Source: Bacteroidota bacterium
GTDB taxonomy: Bacteria; Bacteroidota; Bacteroidia; Chitinophagales; BACL12
Assembly: GCA_016715425.1 (NCBI GenBank)
Contig: JADKAC010000005.1
Location: 1,259,657-1,323,656 of the forward strand
DNA: 64,000 bases
Reading direction: 5' to 3'
Positions within the stretch are counted from its first letter, which is position 1. Every line of letters starts with the position of its first letter. The position numbers and the translations under genes are program-made. Below the pieces are notes generated by a model. It had not been told where the DNA came from, did no database searches, and was given only the letters and a program-made list of their open reading frames with translations. Of the stretch, positions 20,201-29,748 are shown in pieces.

Positions 20201-20287
20201 GATAATTGTTCCTGTAATTATCCTGTCTTGTGCAAACAGTTGGAGTGTAAATAAAATCAAGGAACAAGTAAGTAAAGTTTTAATCAT
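17216..20287 (-). CDS. SusC/RagA family TonB-dependent outer membrane transporter
   Basis: A 22-stranded TonB-dependent receptor that imports a ligand delivered by its SusD partner. The start was set at the ATG at 20287 (MIKTLLTCSLILFTLQLFAQ); the frame from 20326 would add 13 unlikely residues. Next comes a carboxypeptidase-D-like domain (IITGTIIGVDNETLLGVTI, residues ~22-100), a plug with the SusC signature SVEILKDASASAMYGSRGAN, and a long barrel ending FGISIEL. The gene leads the two-gene susCD operon. It is divergent from the oligopeptidase gene, and 124 bases between the starts must hold both promoters. Confidence 0.94.
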   Translation of the reverse strand: MIKTLLTCSLILFTLQLFAQDRIITGTIIGVDNETLLGVTILLQGSSTATVSDINGKYIITVPDAPGNLIFSFVGYETQTIPLGASNEMNLTMNISQQVLDELVVMGYGTEIKANVTGSVSSVKSEDIALTPVSTIEQTLQGKAAGVFIEANNGKIGSGMRIRIRGASSINANSDPLYVVDGIPINTSPVNDGFSIRLNPLNDIDFNNVESVEILKDASASAMYGSRGANGVIIITTKRGKAGNAKITVDYQQGFSKPTRLRDFMNAEEYVDYFTEAAINGGIYDFANNLSGYATEEAAINAYLNKLDKQLDRNAGWSDWETNETNTDWQALAFQKANSNMLSVAASGGTDKLRYYTSYGYSRQQGILLRNSGDRLSATLNLDAQLTEKLNTGLSLSLSRGSNNDVPDDNAFANPMQLVALQPITPPKDTTGEYYDRPTTLYYNGLIEVDNTVSEIITYRTIANLFAEYEFIPGLKLRGELGGDITNLSQSLYSGQKTSLGLASDGYGQSFSNLVENINTKLFMVYTKALKEKHNLNITAGTEFQSYNENWQQVAGEGFPNDKLQTLASAATITFGSSVIDYYRFLSYFGRVVYDIDQKYLFTLTGRMDGSSRFGAENKYGFFPAASAGWILSREDFLIRNEVISFLKVRASYGITGNAGIGNFNYLGLYDVASYNGESSLQPITIANPNLTWERTGQFDIGVDFGFFRDRLNGEIDYYIKSTTDLLLAVPIPTTTGFASIYQNVGSLENKGIELMINGDILVNSLKWNASINFAANKNTITSLAEGQDIIDFGGSGFMNVVQVGQPLGVFYGAEYAGVDPENGDALFYVNAEDGSNATTNDFNEANYVFIGDPNPDFIAGFSNSFYYKGFGLDFLFQSVYGNDVNLSGGTFTTSNAAAYDNQTSDQLDSWSQPGDDTNVPENRLLIVNGSQSRSSRYISDGSYLRLKTMTFSYTFPRTMMSNINLSNLRLYVSGYNLLTITNYEGWDPEVSADSFTDNMFFGIDFYSAPQPKTLVFGISIEL

Positions 20288-20411
20288 ACAATCAGGTTTA
20301 AAAGTTCGGAGATAAATGTAATCCAATTATTAAAAATAAAAAGGGAAATAAATAAAAATCTGTCAAACTAATTTTGAACTCTATTTTTTTAACTTTAGGA
20401 AAACTTCTCAA

Positions 20412-22523
20412 ATGAGTATTAAAACCTTTTACCTGACACTGATTTGCAGTTGCAATTTTCTTATTATGCAATCACAAAATAACATGACTCAACCACCTGT
20501 TGCCGAACGGATACCCTACGAAATAAAAACACCAGATGGTGATACCCGCACAGATTATTATTACTGGATGCGATTTCGTGAAGATCCTAAAGTAATTGAA
20601 TATTTGAATGCTGAAAATGCATATATGAATCAGATAATGCAACACACTGAAGCTGTACAACAAACACTTTTCCACGAAATGAAAAATCGAGTGAAATCAG
20701 ATGAATCCTCTTATCCCTATAAAAAAGGAAATTACTATTTCTATACACGCTATGAAGCCGGTGGAGAGTATGCAATTTATTGTCGAAAAAAGGAATCCTT
20801 AAATGCGAAAGAAGAAATTATAGTAAATGGTGATTCATTGGGAAAAGGAAAAGCGTTTTTAAATTTTTGGGTAAAAAGTAATCATGATAATACGATTGCT
20901 GCCGTTCCAATGGATACTCAAGGTCGCAACTTTTTTACTATTCGGTTTAAAGATCTTTCCAATGGCGAATGGTTAAAGGATGAAATCCCTATGACAAGAA
21001 ATAATGTAGTTTGGACGCTAGATAACAAAGCACTTATTTATACCATTCCTCACCCTGAAACTCTTCGCATTTATCAGGTTAAAAAACATGTACTTGGAAC
21101 AGATGTGTCGAAGGATGTTTTGTTGTATGAGGAGCCTGATGAAACATTGGATTGTGCATTGTATATTTCCAGAAGTGAAAAATATATTTTCATAGATGCC
21201 AGCAGAACGGATGCAAATGAAATCAGTTTTACCTCAGCGGAAAACCCCGGTGATTTCAGGTTATTTCAACAATTAACACCGGATATGTTTTACTCTGTGG
21301 ATCATGTGGATGGCGATAAATTTTTAATACATACAAATTACAAAGCAAAGAATTATCGCTTATGCGAAGCTCAAATCCGCAATACCATGAAAGAAAAATG
21401 GGTGGATATTATTTCGCATCGTTCAGATGTGTTTTTAAATGAAGTATTGTTTTTTAAAAATTTTATGGTGGCTGAAGAATCCATCAACGGACTAACACAA
21501 TTCAGAATAATAAAACCGGAAGACACAATGCGTATTCAGTTTGCAGAACCGGGATACTATATTTCTTTAGGTACAAATGAAGAATTTGATGTGGATTTTG
21601 TGCGTTATAATTATGCTTCGCTGATAACACCATTTTCTGTTTACGATTATGATTTAAATACACGACAAAGTATTCTTAGAAAATCTAAAGAAGTGCCTAC
21701 TTATGATAAAACAAAATATGTTTCGGAACGGATAATGGTGGAAGCACGTGATGGAAAATTAGTGCCAATGACAATTGCTTATCGCAAGGATAAGTTTAAA
21801 AAAGATGGCACTATGCCCGGATTTATTTATGGCTATGGTTCGTATGGATATAGCAATGAAGATTATTTTGATTCCAATATTATCTCTTTACTCGATCGTG
21901 GTTTTGTATATGCAAACACACATATTCGTGGCGGACAAGACATGGGCGGACAATGGTATGAGGATGGTAAAATGTTGCATAAAAAAAATACCTTTTATGA
22001 TTTTATTGATTGTAGTGCATGGTTAATTGATAATAAATATGTAGCTAAAAATGGTTTGTTTGCAAACGGTGGAAGTGCAGGCGGACTATTGATGGGTGTC
22101 GTTGTAAATATGCGTCCTGATTTATACAAAGGCGTTATTGCAGATGTACCTTTTGTAGATGTGCTCAGCACAATGGAAGATGAAACAATTCCATTAACTA
22201 CTTTCGAATGGTTAGAGTGGGGAAATCCTAAAATAAAAGAGCAGTATGATTATATGAAATCTTATTCGCCTTACGATAATGTAGAAGCAAAAGCATATCC
22301 TAATCTACTTGTAACAACTGGTCTGTACGATAGCCAAGTACAATATTGGGAACCTGCAAAATGGGTTGCAAAATTGCGCTATACAAAAACTGATAAAAAC
22401 AATTTGTTATTAAGAACAAATATGAGCGCCGGGCATGGTGGAAAGTATGGACGTTATGAAAGCATGCATGAAATTGCTTTTATGTATGCATTTATACTTG
22501 ATGTTTGGAACTCAGGTAAATAA
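20412..22523 (+). CDS. ptrB: Oligopeptidase B (prolyl oligopeptidase family S9A), exported
   Basis: Serine peptidase that cleaves oligopeptides after basic residues. The N-terminal propeller (residues ~30-420) begins with the family sequence DYYYWMRFRED; the C-terminal alpha/beta hydrolase domain carries Ser555 in GGSAGG, Asp640 in GLYDSQV and His675 in SAGHGG. The start at the ATG at 20412 gives a weak signal peptide (FYLTLICSCNFLIMQSQ), consistent with the periplasmic forms seen in Bacteroidota; an internal start is possible. 703 aa is the usual length. Confidence 0.9.
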   Translation: MSIKTFYLTLICSCNFLIMQSQNNMTQPPVAERIPYEIKTPDGDTRTDYYYWMRFREDPKVIEYLNAENAYMNQIMQHTEAVQQTLFHEMKNRVKSDESSYPYKKGNYYFYTRYEAGGEYAIYCRKKESLNAKEEIIVNGDSLGKGKAFLNFWVKSNHDNTIAAVPMDTQGRNFFTIRFKDLSNGEWLKDEIPMTRNNVVWTLDNKALIYTIPHPETLRIYQVKKHVLGTDVSKDVLLYEEPDETLDCALYISRSEKYIFIDASRTDANEISFTSAENPGDFRLFQQLTPDMFYSVDHVDGDKFLIHTNYKAKNYRLCEAQIRNTMKEKWVDIISHRSDVFLNEVLFFKNFMVAEESINGLTQFRIIKPEDTMRIQFAEPGYYISLGTNEEFDVDFVRYNYASLITPFSVYDYDLNTRQSILRKSKEVPTYDKTKYVSERIMVEARDGKLVPMTIAYRKDKFKKDGTMPGFIYGYGSYGYSNEDYFDSNIISLLDRGFVYANTHIRGGQDMGGQWYEDGKMLHKKNTFYDFIDCSAWLIDNKYVAKNGLFANGGSAGGLLMGVVVNMRPDLYKGVIADVPFVDVLSTMEDETIPLTTFEWLEWGNPKIKEQYDYMKSYSPYDNVEAKAYPNLLVTTGLYDSQVQYWEPAKWVAKLRYTKTDKNNLLLRTNMSAGHGGKYGRYESMHEIAFMYAFILDVWNSGK

Positions 22524-22556
22524 TTTAAATTCAATTGAAACTATTAATATAAAATA

Positions 22557-23642
22557 ATGCATAAAATTTATTTATTTCTTTTTTTAATATCTACTTTCCA
22601 TTATGCAAATGCAAACATGGCTAGTCCATGGCAGAGAGGTACACAAAGTGCATCCGCATACAGCAGCAATGACCTCGATATTATTCATGAACATATTTTA
22701 ATAGCAGTTAATAATGATTTTTCAGAAGCAAAATATACAATTACTTATACCATACAAAGCAGTGTGCAAGGCAATCAAATTCCACTTGTATTTTATGCAA
22801 TGGATTATGTGGGTGATTTTCAAATTTGGTTGGATGATACACCGGTTACCTGGCAACAAATAATAGATCAACAATCGAATGATTCTTTATTGATAGGGTA
22901 TAATTATATATTTAAAAATAATGCTGAGGAAGATACACCATTAACTATTTTTTGGGGCAAGGAGAATAAAGATCAAATAGAGTCATCAGATTTAAAATAC
23001 TTTGTTGCAGATTTATCGGCAGGCACTCATACTATCAGAGTTCAATACACGGCAGAGGCTTGGGTGAACAGCAGTGAGTGGGTAAAAAATTACAGCTTTA
23101 GATATGCATTATCTCCTGCAAAATATTGGAAATCTTTTGGTGGAATGGATATAGATATTCAAGTTGAAAATAGTACAATTGCATATTCAACAAATCTGGG
23201 GACATCACAAACCAATACAAATGGCAATATGAAATCATGGAAGTTTAAAACAATTCCTGAAGAAACACTTGTAATAGATTATACTCCGGAGATTTCAAGT
23301 TTCGCAATGTTGTTAATCAAGATTGAACCATTCGGATTAGCAATCATATTTTCTGTGTTGTTATTTATTCTGCATTTGACACTTATTTTCAGATATCGTA
23401 AAAAACATCCAACAAAAAGTATTGCATGGTTCATCAGTATTGGCAGTGTATTTATTCCTATCATCGCAATGATTTTTTATATGTACTCATTTGGATTAAT
23501 TGATAACGCAATCGGCACAGGAGCGTCTCGTTTTCATGGATATACTTTTATGGTTTTGATGATATTACCCTTAGCAGTTCCTGCGTACTATTTATTAATT
23601 GTTGCAATAACAAAAATTACAAAACATCTTCAAAAACATTAA
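22557..23642 (+). CDS. Membrane protein of unknown function
   Basis: Signal peptide (MHKIYLFLFLISTFHYANA), a ~230-residue extracytoplasmic beta-rich domain beginning with MASPWQRGTQSAS, then three transmembrane helices in the last 110 residues (IIFSVLLFILHLTLIF, FISIGSVFIPIIAMIFYMY, FMVLMILPLAVPAYYLLIV). The layout resembles membrane-anchored proteins with an extracellular sensor or binding head, but no named family was recognised. It lies 33 bases after the oligopeptidase on the same strand and may be co-transcribed. Confidence 0.65.
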   Translation: MHKIYLFLFLISTFHYANANMASPWQRGTQSASAYSSNDLDIIHEHILIAVNNDFSEAKYTITYTIQSSVQGNQIPLVFYAMDYVGDFQIWLDDTPVTWQQIIDQQSNDSLLIGYNYIFKNNAEEDTPLTIFWGKENKDQIESSDLKYFVADLSAGTHTIRVQYTAEAWVNSSEWVKNYSFRYALSPAKYWKSFGGMDIDIQVENSTIAYSTNLGTSQTNTNGNMKSWKFKTIPEETLVIDYTPEISSFAMLLIKIEPFGLAIIFSVLLFILHLTLIFRYRKKHPTKSIAWFISIGSVFIPIIAMIFYMYSFGLIDNAIGTGASRFHGYTFMVLMILPLAVPAYYLLIVAITKITKHLQKH

Positions 23643-23872
23643 TCAATAATTCATGTTTTAATGTTTTAGGAATGAAAACAGGTATCAGAATTAATTATTT
23701 TTTTGTAACTTTCATACAAACGGTTCAGCCTACAAACAATCAGAAACTGTGGCAACTATGAAGGCTGCAAATCTCAGCTTCGGCAATTAAAAACAGATAT
23801 ACAATACTAATGTGTCATTATTATTTACTGGCACACATGTTTAGGTTTGTATATAAAAAACAATAATAAAAT

Positions 23873-25411
23873 ATGAAAGACGTCGGGAAAATTGAACTTA
23901 CTTATTTAGAAGATAAAGATTATGAAGATTTGCGCAAAGCAATGGAAGAAGCATATCCAAGTATGCCGAATGCAATTTGGAAAGAATCGCAGATAGAAAC
24001 ATTAATTAAAAAATTTCCGAAAGGTCAGGTAGCTATAAAAGTGAATAATGAATTTGCAGGTTGTGCATTAACAATTATTGTTGACTACGAGGAATTTGAT
24101 CATGCACATTCCTATAGTGAAATCACAGGCAACTTCACTTTTAACACACATAAACCGGAGGGTGATATGTTGTATGGTATTGATGTTTTTATAAAACCGA
24201 AATTTCGTGGTTTGCGATTAGGAAGACGATTGTATGATTACCGAAAAGAATTGTGTGAGCGAATGAATTTAAAAGGTATTGCCTTTGGTGGAAGAATTCC
24301 CAACTATCATAAATATGCAGAGGAAATGACACCGAAAGAATATATTGAAAAGGTAAGGCGAAAAGAAATTTATGACCCTGTATTAAATTTTCAAATATCC
24401 AATGAATTTCATCCTGCTAAAATTTTAAAAAACTATTTACATGGAGATATTGCCTCTAATGAATATGCAGTATTGTTGGAATGGGATAATATCTATTATG
24501 AAAAACCTGCTAAAAAGGCAACTACAAAAAAAAGTATTGTAAGGTTGGGTTTAATTCAATGGCAGATGCGGCCGTATAAAAATCTAAATGATTTAATGCA
24601 ACAGGTAGAATTTTTTGTAGATGCGGTATCGGGTTATAGAAGTGATTTTGCCTTATTCCCTGAATTTTTTAATGCGCCTCTCCTTGCGGAATACAATCAT
24701 CTTTCTGAACCGGAAGCGATTCGTGAAATGGCAAATTACACACCTGTGATTACAGAAAAATTTTCGGAATTGGCAATTGCTTATAACATAAATATTATAG
24801 CAGGCAGTATGCCGGAAGTGGTAGATGGTTTATTGTATAATGTAGGTTACTTATGCAAACGTGATGGCATTACCGAACGCTATGAAAAATTACATGTAAC
24901 ACCAGATGAAGCAAAAGTATGGGGAACGCAAGGAGGTAGTAAATTAAAAGCATTTGATACCGATTGTGGTAAGATTGGAATTTTAATTTGTTATGATTCC
25001 GAGTTTCCTGAATTAAGTAGATTACTTGCAGATGAAGGAATGCAAATCTTGTTTGTTCCTTTCCTTACCGATACTCAAAACGGTTATTCAAGAGTACGAC
25101 ATTGTGCGCAGGCAAGAGCGATTGAAAACGAATGCTATGTTGCCATTGCAGGTAGTGTTGGTAATTTACCGAAGGTGCATAATATGGATATTCAATATGC
25201 GCAGTCAATGGTATTTACACCATGTGATTTTGCTTTCCCTGCAAGTGGTATAAAAGCAGAAGCTACAACTAATACGGAAATGATTTTATTAGCGGATGTG
25301 GATTTAGATTTATTACTTGAATTAAATCAGTTTGGTGGAGTGCGTAATTTGAAAGACAGAAGAAAAGATATTTATAGTCTTACAAAGGTTTCAAAAAGCA
25401 CTAATGCATAA
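23873..25411 (+). CDS. GNAT acetyltransferase / carbon-nitrogen hydrolase fusion
   Basis: Two domains in one 512-aa protein. Residues ~5-215 are a GNAT domain with the acetyl-CoA loop KFRGLRLGRRLYDYRKEL. Residues ~222-505 are a nitrilase-superfamily amidohydrolase with the full Glu264 (LFPEFF)-Lys339 (YEKLH)-Cys373 (ICYDSEF) triad. This fusion is widespread in Bacteroidota and is also known as the YhcX-like family; its natural amide substrate is not settled. Its last 11 bases overlap the convergent esterase gene. A putative 5-prime untranslated stretch of 230 bases precedes it. Confidence 0.9.
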   Translation: MKDVGKIELTYLEDKDYEDLRKAMEEAYPSMPNAIWKESQIETLIKKFPKGQVAIKVNNEFAGCALTIIVDYEEFDHAHSYSEITGNFTFNTHKPEGDMLYGIDVFIKPKFRGLRLGRRLYDYRKELCERMNLKGIAFGGRIPNYHKYAEEMTPKEYIEKVRRKEIYDPVLNFQISNEFHPAKILKNYLHGDIASNEYAVLLEWDNIYYEKPAKKATTKKSIVRLGLIQWQMRPYKNLNDLMQQVEFFVDAVSGYRSDFALFPEFFNAPLLAEYNHLSEPEAIREMANYTPVITEKFSELAIAYNINIIAGSMPEVVDGLLYNVGYLCKRDGITERYEKLHVTPDEAKVWGTQGGSKLKAFDTDCGKIGILICYDSEFPELSRLLADEGMQILFVPFLTDTQNGYSRVRHCAQARAIENECYVAIAGSVGNLPKVHNMDIQYAQSMVFTPCDFAFPASGIKAEATTNTEMILLADVDLDLLLELNQFGGVRNLKDRRKDIYSLTKVSKSTNA

Positions 25412-26780
25412 AATGCGTTGTATAAACTTCATCACCAATATTTATTTGCAACAAATAATTTCCTGATGGTAATGACACAACATTAATTGACTGCATATTT
25501 TCTGAAAATTGCATAACTAATTGACCATAAAAATCAAATACTTTAATTGATTTTATTTTTTCAGTAAATGGTGTTTTTATAAAAAGCATTTCCGGTGCAG
25601 GATTTGGATACACTTGTATAGTAATCGGAAAATATTGTTCTGTAAAAGTAGCATCTCCCCACAACCATAAATACGCATCTCCAAATTCTCTTGCCCAATA
25701 CCATTCGCTATGCATACCATCGGGATGAATTGTAGTTATAAATTCATCAGCAGAATAGCCTGCATCAAGAAGTGTAGCATCCATTTCTGCAACGCCATCA
25801 GTCATTGAAGTTCCTTCCAGTGTTCCGGCTATACTATAAATTTTCATAGGTGCATCATGCGGTGTTTCTTCCACTTGAATATAACAACTATCCGATATCC
25901 AATATGAAGGAGAAAATGCACCAATTCTGCTAAACGTTTCTCTGTGTTCCACACCACCATACATACTTATTAATGCCCCCATACTACTTCCCATTATTCC
26001 GGTAAATTCTCTTTCCGGTTTTGTACGATAATTTGCATCCACAAAAGGCTTTAAAGTTTCCACAATAAAATCAATGTAGTATTCTCCTATTCCATCCACA
26101 TCATAATCCGGAATTTCCCAGGGAGAATATTCATTTAATCTTTCGCCTCCACCATTATCAATTGCAACGACAATACAACCTTCATCACCGGCATCAAATA
26201 ATGCATTTAATGTTTCATCCACTTCCCATTCACCTGCAAAACTTGTGGTTACATCAAATACATTTTGTCCGTCTTGCATGTATAACACTTTAAAATCATC
26301 TGCACTTGTATCATAATCCGGAGGTAAATAAATCCATATTTTGCGAGAGCGATCCAACTGTGGCATATAAAAAGAATCATCCAGAATATACACATTTTCT
26401 GCTGCGGTGCTAAATCCCGGACTTACATCTTCCCAAGTAATAATATCAATATCTAAAATTACCGGACCACCGGTATAATCATAAGTGCGATCAGGCAAAT
26501 AACCACCAAATTCATTTCCTTCAACTGTCTCCCAAGAGCCTCTTGTAAACTTAAATTGAAGTTCACCAATTGCTGGATTTACGGTGATAGAAAAAGTGCC
26601 ATCCAAATTATCCGTTAATTTATAATCTTCACTGCCAGGATCCCAACCAGTAAAATTTCCGGCAATATAAATTTCTAAATCAGGTGGACTTTCAACCGGA
26701 TAACTAACTACATTAAAGGTAATTTGACCATTGGCAATAATTGCAATGAGTATTGCAGAATTGAGCAAAAAAATTTTCAT
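25401..26780 (-). CDS. T9SS-secreted esterase with N-terminal CBM-like domain
   Basis: Signal peptide (MKIFLLNSAILIAIIANGQ), then a CBM20/48-like starch-binding-type domain (IYIAGNFTGWDPGSEDY, residues ~20-115), then an enterochelin-esterase-like alpha/beta hydrolase (~130-385) with the nucleophile motif GSSMGA and a candidate His in HPDGMHSEWYW, and finally a T9SS sorting domain starting VYPNPAPEM. It probably hydrolyses an ester on a polysaccharide or siderophore outside the cell. It is monocistronic and overlaps the end of the convergent nitrilase-fusion gene by 11 bases. Confidence 0.85.
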   Translation of the reverse strand: MKIFLLNSAILIAIIANGQITFNVVSYPVESPPDLEIYIAGNFTGWDPGSEDYKLTDNLDGTFSITVNPAIGELQFKFTRGSWETVEGNEFGGYLPDRTYDYTGGPVILDIDIITWEDVSPGFSTAAENVYILDDSFYMPQLDRSRKIWIYLPPDYDTSADDFKVLYMQDGQNVFDVTTSFAGEWEVDETLNALFDAGDEGCIVVAIDNGGGERLNEYSPWEIPDYDVDGIGEYYIDFIVETLKPFVDANYRTKPEREFTGIMGSSMGALISMYGGVEHRETFSRIGAFSPSYWISDSCYIQVEETPHDAPMKIYSIAGTLEGTSMTDGVAEMDATLLDAGYSADEFITTIHPDGMHSEWYWAREFGDAYLWLWGDATFTEQYFPITIQVYPNPAPEMLFIKTPFTEKIKSIKVFDFYGQLVMQFSENMQSINVVSLPSGNYLLQINIGDEVYTTHFMH

Positions 26781-26959
26781 TTTGTAAAGTTACTTATAAA
26801 TTAAAAGCTATTAAACTGAAAACATTTTTGTGAATAAAGGGTTTGTGTGAATAAAAGAAAATAGTACATAATTTTTTCAGTTATACTTGCAATTGCAATC
26901 CTTGCATTGAGTTTTAATAATTGAAAAATCTTTTTAAATAATATGTTTTTAAACAGCCT

Positions 26960-28201
26960 ATGTCCAGTAGTATCCTGATTACGTTATGCTGCCTGCTTTT
27001 GTTGGCTTATGTATTTGATCTCACTGCATCAAAAACTCGTATCCCTGCAGTTATACTATTATTATTATTAGGTTGGGTAGTGCGTCAGTTCACTGACTTC
27101 ATCGGAGTAATGTTACCAGATATGCAGGATGTATTATCCATATTAGGAACTGTGGGACTTATTCTAATAGTTCTGGAGGGCGCATTGGACCTGGAATTAG
27201 GTGCTGATAAAAAGGTGCTAATACGCAAGTCAATTTTAATGGCATTATTTCCACTATTTATTTTATCCTTTGCACTTGCTTTTGTATTGCAATATTTCAC
27301 AGGAGCTTCATTGCAAATGTGTCTTGCCAATGCAATTCCATTAAGCGTAATCAGCAGCTCAATTGCCATACCGACAGCAAGGAATTTACCGAAATCAGAA
27401 AAAGAATTTGTGATTTATGAAAGCAGCATGTCGGATATTTTAGGGGTATTATTTTTTAATTTCATTGTATTAAATGACATTATAGATTTACATTCCTTTG
27501 GCGAGTTTGGATTACAGTTGCTTATTATCATTTTCATATCCATTTTAGCAACAATAACTCTTGCTATACTATTAAAAAGAATTCAACACCAAATAAAATT
27601 TGCACCCATAATCTTATTGCTCATTTTAATTTATGTAATTGCGAAGGAAATGCATTTACCTGCATTATTATTAATCTTATTCTTTGGTTTATTTATCGGT
27701 AATCTTGACGAGTTAAAACGCTTCAGTTGGATACAACGATTAAATTCGGATTCACTAAGTAAGGAAGTAGTAAAGTTTAAAGAATTAACTACAGAAGCAA
27801 CATTTTTAGTGAGAGCTGTATTCTTTTTATTGTTCGGTTATTTGATGGATACAAAAGAGATAATAAATACTGAAACACTTAAATGGTCAGGTGGAATAGT
27901 AATCGCAATTTTTCTTATTCGGGCAATTCAATTACGTATATTTAAACTACCATTGAAACCTTTGGTATTTATCGCTCCAAGAGGATTAATCACTATACTA
28001 TTATTTCTAACAATTCTTCCTGAACACAATATACCAATGGTAAACACATCACTGATAATTCAAGTAATAATCCTTACTGCATTAATACTTATGGTTGGGA
28101 TGATGATATCCACGAAATCACCATCACTGTTGCATTCTAAAACAGAAGAATCAGAAAAAGAAGAATCTCCAATTGATGAAGAGTTAAGTGAAGCCTCTTA
28201 A
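26960..28201 (+). CDS. Cation:proton antiporter (CPA family)
   Basis: A 413-aa inner-membrane protein with about 11-12 transmembrane helices and the Na+/H+ exchanger pattern: LEGALDLEL near residue 75, IPLSVISSSIAIPTARNL near 125 and APRGLITILLFLTILP near 340. It ends in an acidic cytoplasmic tail (EESEKEESPIDEEL). It is expected to exchange Na+ or K+ for H+ in pH and salt homeostasis. Its stop is 2 bases from the stop of the convergent small gene. Confidence 0.85.
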   Translation: MSSSILITLCCLLLLAYVFDLTASKTRIPAVILLLLLGWVVRQFTDFIGVMLPDMQDVLSILGTVGLILIVLEGALDLELGADKKVLIRKSILMALFPLFILSFALAFVLQYFTGASLQMCLANAIPLSVISSSIAIPTARNLPKSEKEFVIYESSMSDILGVLFFNFIVLNDIIDLHSFGEFGLQLLIIIFISILATITLAILLKRIQHQIKFAPIILLLILIYVIAKEMHLPALLLILFFGLFIGNLDELKRFSWIQRLNSDSLSKEVVKFKELTTEATFLVRAVFFLLFGYLMDTKEIINTETLKWSGGIVIAIFLIRAIQLRIFKLPLKPLVFIAPRGLITILLFLTILPEHNIPMVNTSLIIQVIILTALILMVGMMISTKSPSLLHSKTEESEKEESPIDEELSEAS

Positions 28202-28203
28202 GT

Positions 28204-28566
28204 TTATTTTGTTTTGCTAACAACAATTCTATAATATTTTTCAACTCGAAGATCCTCTGCATACGTATCCTCATTATAAGTAAAAATAGAATCTGTAGTT
28301 ATCTCTGCCACATTATCAAATTCCAAATTTTGTATTTGTTTGCCTGTACCTAAATCAGTAGAGACATAAGTACCCGCTCCTTTACAATCTAATATTGTCA
28401 AAGTATTTGAATAACCCGGTTCATCGAAATTTAGTATGGTAGGCAAGGTACATGGCGCTTCTATTGTGCGACTCAAGTCTGCATAAAAGATAGGGTAGCT
28501 GCAAGTGCATTCCACATTTGAAATTGCAAATTGTTGTATAAAAAAGAGAATGAAAGTAATTGCCAT
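28204..28566 (-). CDS. Small exported protein of unknown function
   Basis: The start was taken at the ATG at 28566, which gives a signal peptide (MAITFILFFIQQFAISNVECTC); the frame extends to 28638. The mature ~100 aa are beta-rich with Cys in ECTCSYP, APCTLP and LDCKGAG, so they are possibly disulfide-bonded or lipid-modified. The fold resembles small lipocalin-like secreted proteins, but no family is named with confidence. Its upstream region runs directly into the REP array. Confidence 0.5.
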   Translation of the reverse strand: MAITFILFFIQQFAISNVECTCSYPIFYADLSRTIEAPCTLPTILNFDEPGYSNTLTILDCKGAGTYVSTDLGTGKQIQNLEFDNVAEITTDSIFTYNEDTYAEDLRVEKYYRIVVSKTK

Positions 28567-28656
28567 AATGAAAATTGTTTTTATAAAAATAGTGCTATTA
28601 AATTTTAAGGGCAAATTAGGAATAAATGAACATTTCAAAATCCCCCGTTTCCCTTC

Positions 28657-29112
28657 TTCCGTTTACTGAAGTAAACGGAAATGGATGAGCGGGAAAATAT
28701 CCAGCACATAAAATCCATTTCAGTAAGTTTTAACTGACTGTCATTGCAATTCAATTAATATTCGTTTTGATGTTTCCCCTTTTTCCGTTTACTGAAGTAC
28801 ACGGAAATGGATTACAGATTTTGCCCATCACATAAAATCCATTTCAGTCAGTTTTAACTGACTGTCATTGCAATTCAATTAATATTCGTTTTGATGTTTC
28901 CCCTTTTTCCGTTTACTGAAGTAAACGGAAATGGATTCCAGATTTTGCCCATCACATAAAATCCATTTCAGTCAGTTTTAACTGACTGTCATTGCAATTC
29001 AATTAATATTCGTTTTGATGTTTCCCCTTTTTCCGTTTACTGAAGTAAACGGAAATGGATTCCAGATTTTGCCCATCACATAAAATCCATTTCAGTCAGT
29101 TTTAACTGACAG
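28657..29112. repeat. Left REP array: four ~124-bp double-palindrome units
   Basis: Four tandem units with first palindromes at 28657, 28783, 28907 and 29031 (spacings 126, 124, 124). Each unit has a near-perfect palindrome with 11-base arms TTCCGTTTACT / AGTAAACGGAA and a GA spacer; a second 9-base palindrome CAGTCAGTT / AACTGACTG with a TT spacer; and AAATGGAT ... ATCCATTT arms linking the two into one larger cruciform. The first unit carries the variant inner segment GAGCGGGAAAATATCCAGC; the others carry ATTCCAGATTTTGCCCATC or a close variant. The units flank a REP-associated transposase gene. Confidence 0.9.
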
Positions 29113-29249
29113 TCCTACAAAAATTAAAAAGAGATAATTATATTTGAATACTAAATTTTTTTAATCCCTCAAACTACTATTAGAATCTGTTTTAGCTGAC
29201 TGAAAGAAATTGATTCAATCACCGGCTTAAGCCATTAAATAATCAAATT

Positions 29250-29687
29250 ATGAGTTGGGTAAGAATCTGGGTGCATCTTGTTTTCACCACTAAAAAAAGA
29301 GAGCAATTTCTACATACTAAAGAATTGCGAAAAAAAGTATTTCAGCATATCAAGTCAAACGCCAACAAACAAAATATTTGGCTGGACTGTGTAAATGGTT
29401 ACAGTGAACATGCTCACTGTCTTATATCATTAAACAAGAACAAATCCATTAGTGATATAACACAACTCATAAAAGGCGAATCTTCACACTGGATTAATGG
29501 AATAAATTTGATTGAAGAAAACTTTATGTGGCAAGATGATTATTGGGCGGTAAGTGTAAGTGAAAGTCATTTACAACGCACAAGAGAATATATTTATAAA
29601 CAAGAAGAACATCATAGCAAAACTGCATTTAAAACGGAACTGGATGCATTTGTAAAAAAGTATGGTTGGCAACATATTACTCCATAA
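29250..29687 (+). CDS. REP-associated tyrosine transposase (Y1/HUH)
   Basis: A 145-aa single-domain Y1 transposase of the IS200-like family. The metal-binding HUH motif is His54-Ala-His56 in SEHAHCLISL. The nucleophile Tyr is in REYIYKQEEHH (Tyr114 or Tyr116). The WVHLVFTTKKRE start matches the family's VxxHLVFxTKxR lead. Lack of an accompanying TnpB and the flanking REP units argue for a RAYT and not a free IS200 element. The reading frame is intact. It lies between the two arrays and in the direction of both, with 136 bases of A+T-rich DNA before the ATG. Confidence 0.88.
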   Translation: MSWVRIWVHLVFTTKKREQFLHTKELRKKVFQHIKSNANKQNIWLDCVNGYSEHAHCLISLNKNKSISDITQLIKGESSHWINGINLIEENFMWQDDYWAVSVSESHLQRTREYIYKQEEHHSKTAFKTELDAFVKKYGWQHITP

Positions 29688-29748
29688 TATTTTTTTTAAT
29701 GTTTTTTGTTTTTCCGTTTCCGTTTATCCTTTATCCGTTTAACCCTTC

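Noticed and set aside
28657..29112. CRISPR-like regular repeats
   Set aside because: Units are ~124 bp, nearly identical throughout, contain no variable spacers, and there are no cas genes; they belong to the RAYT.
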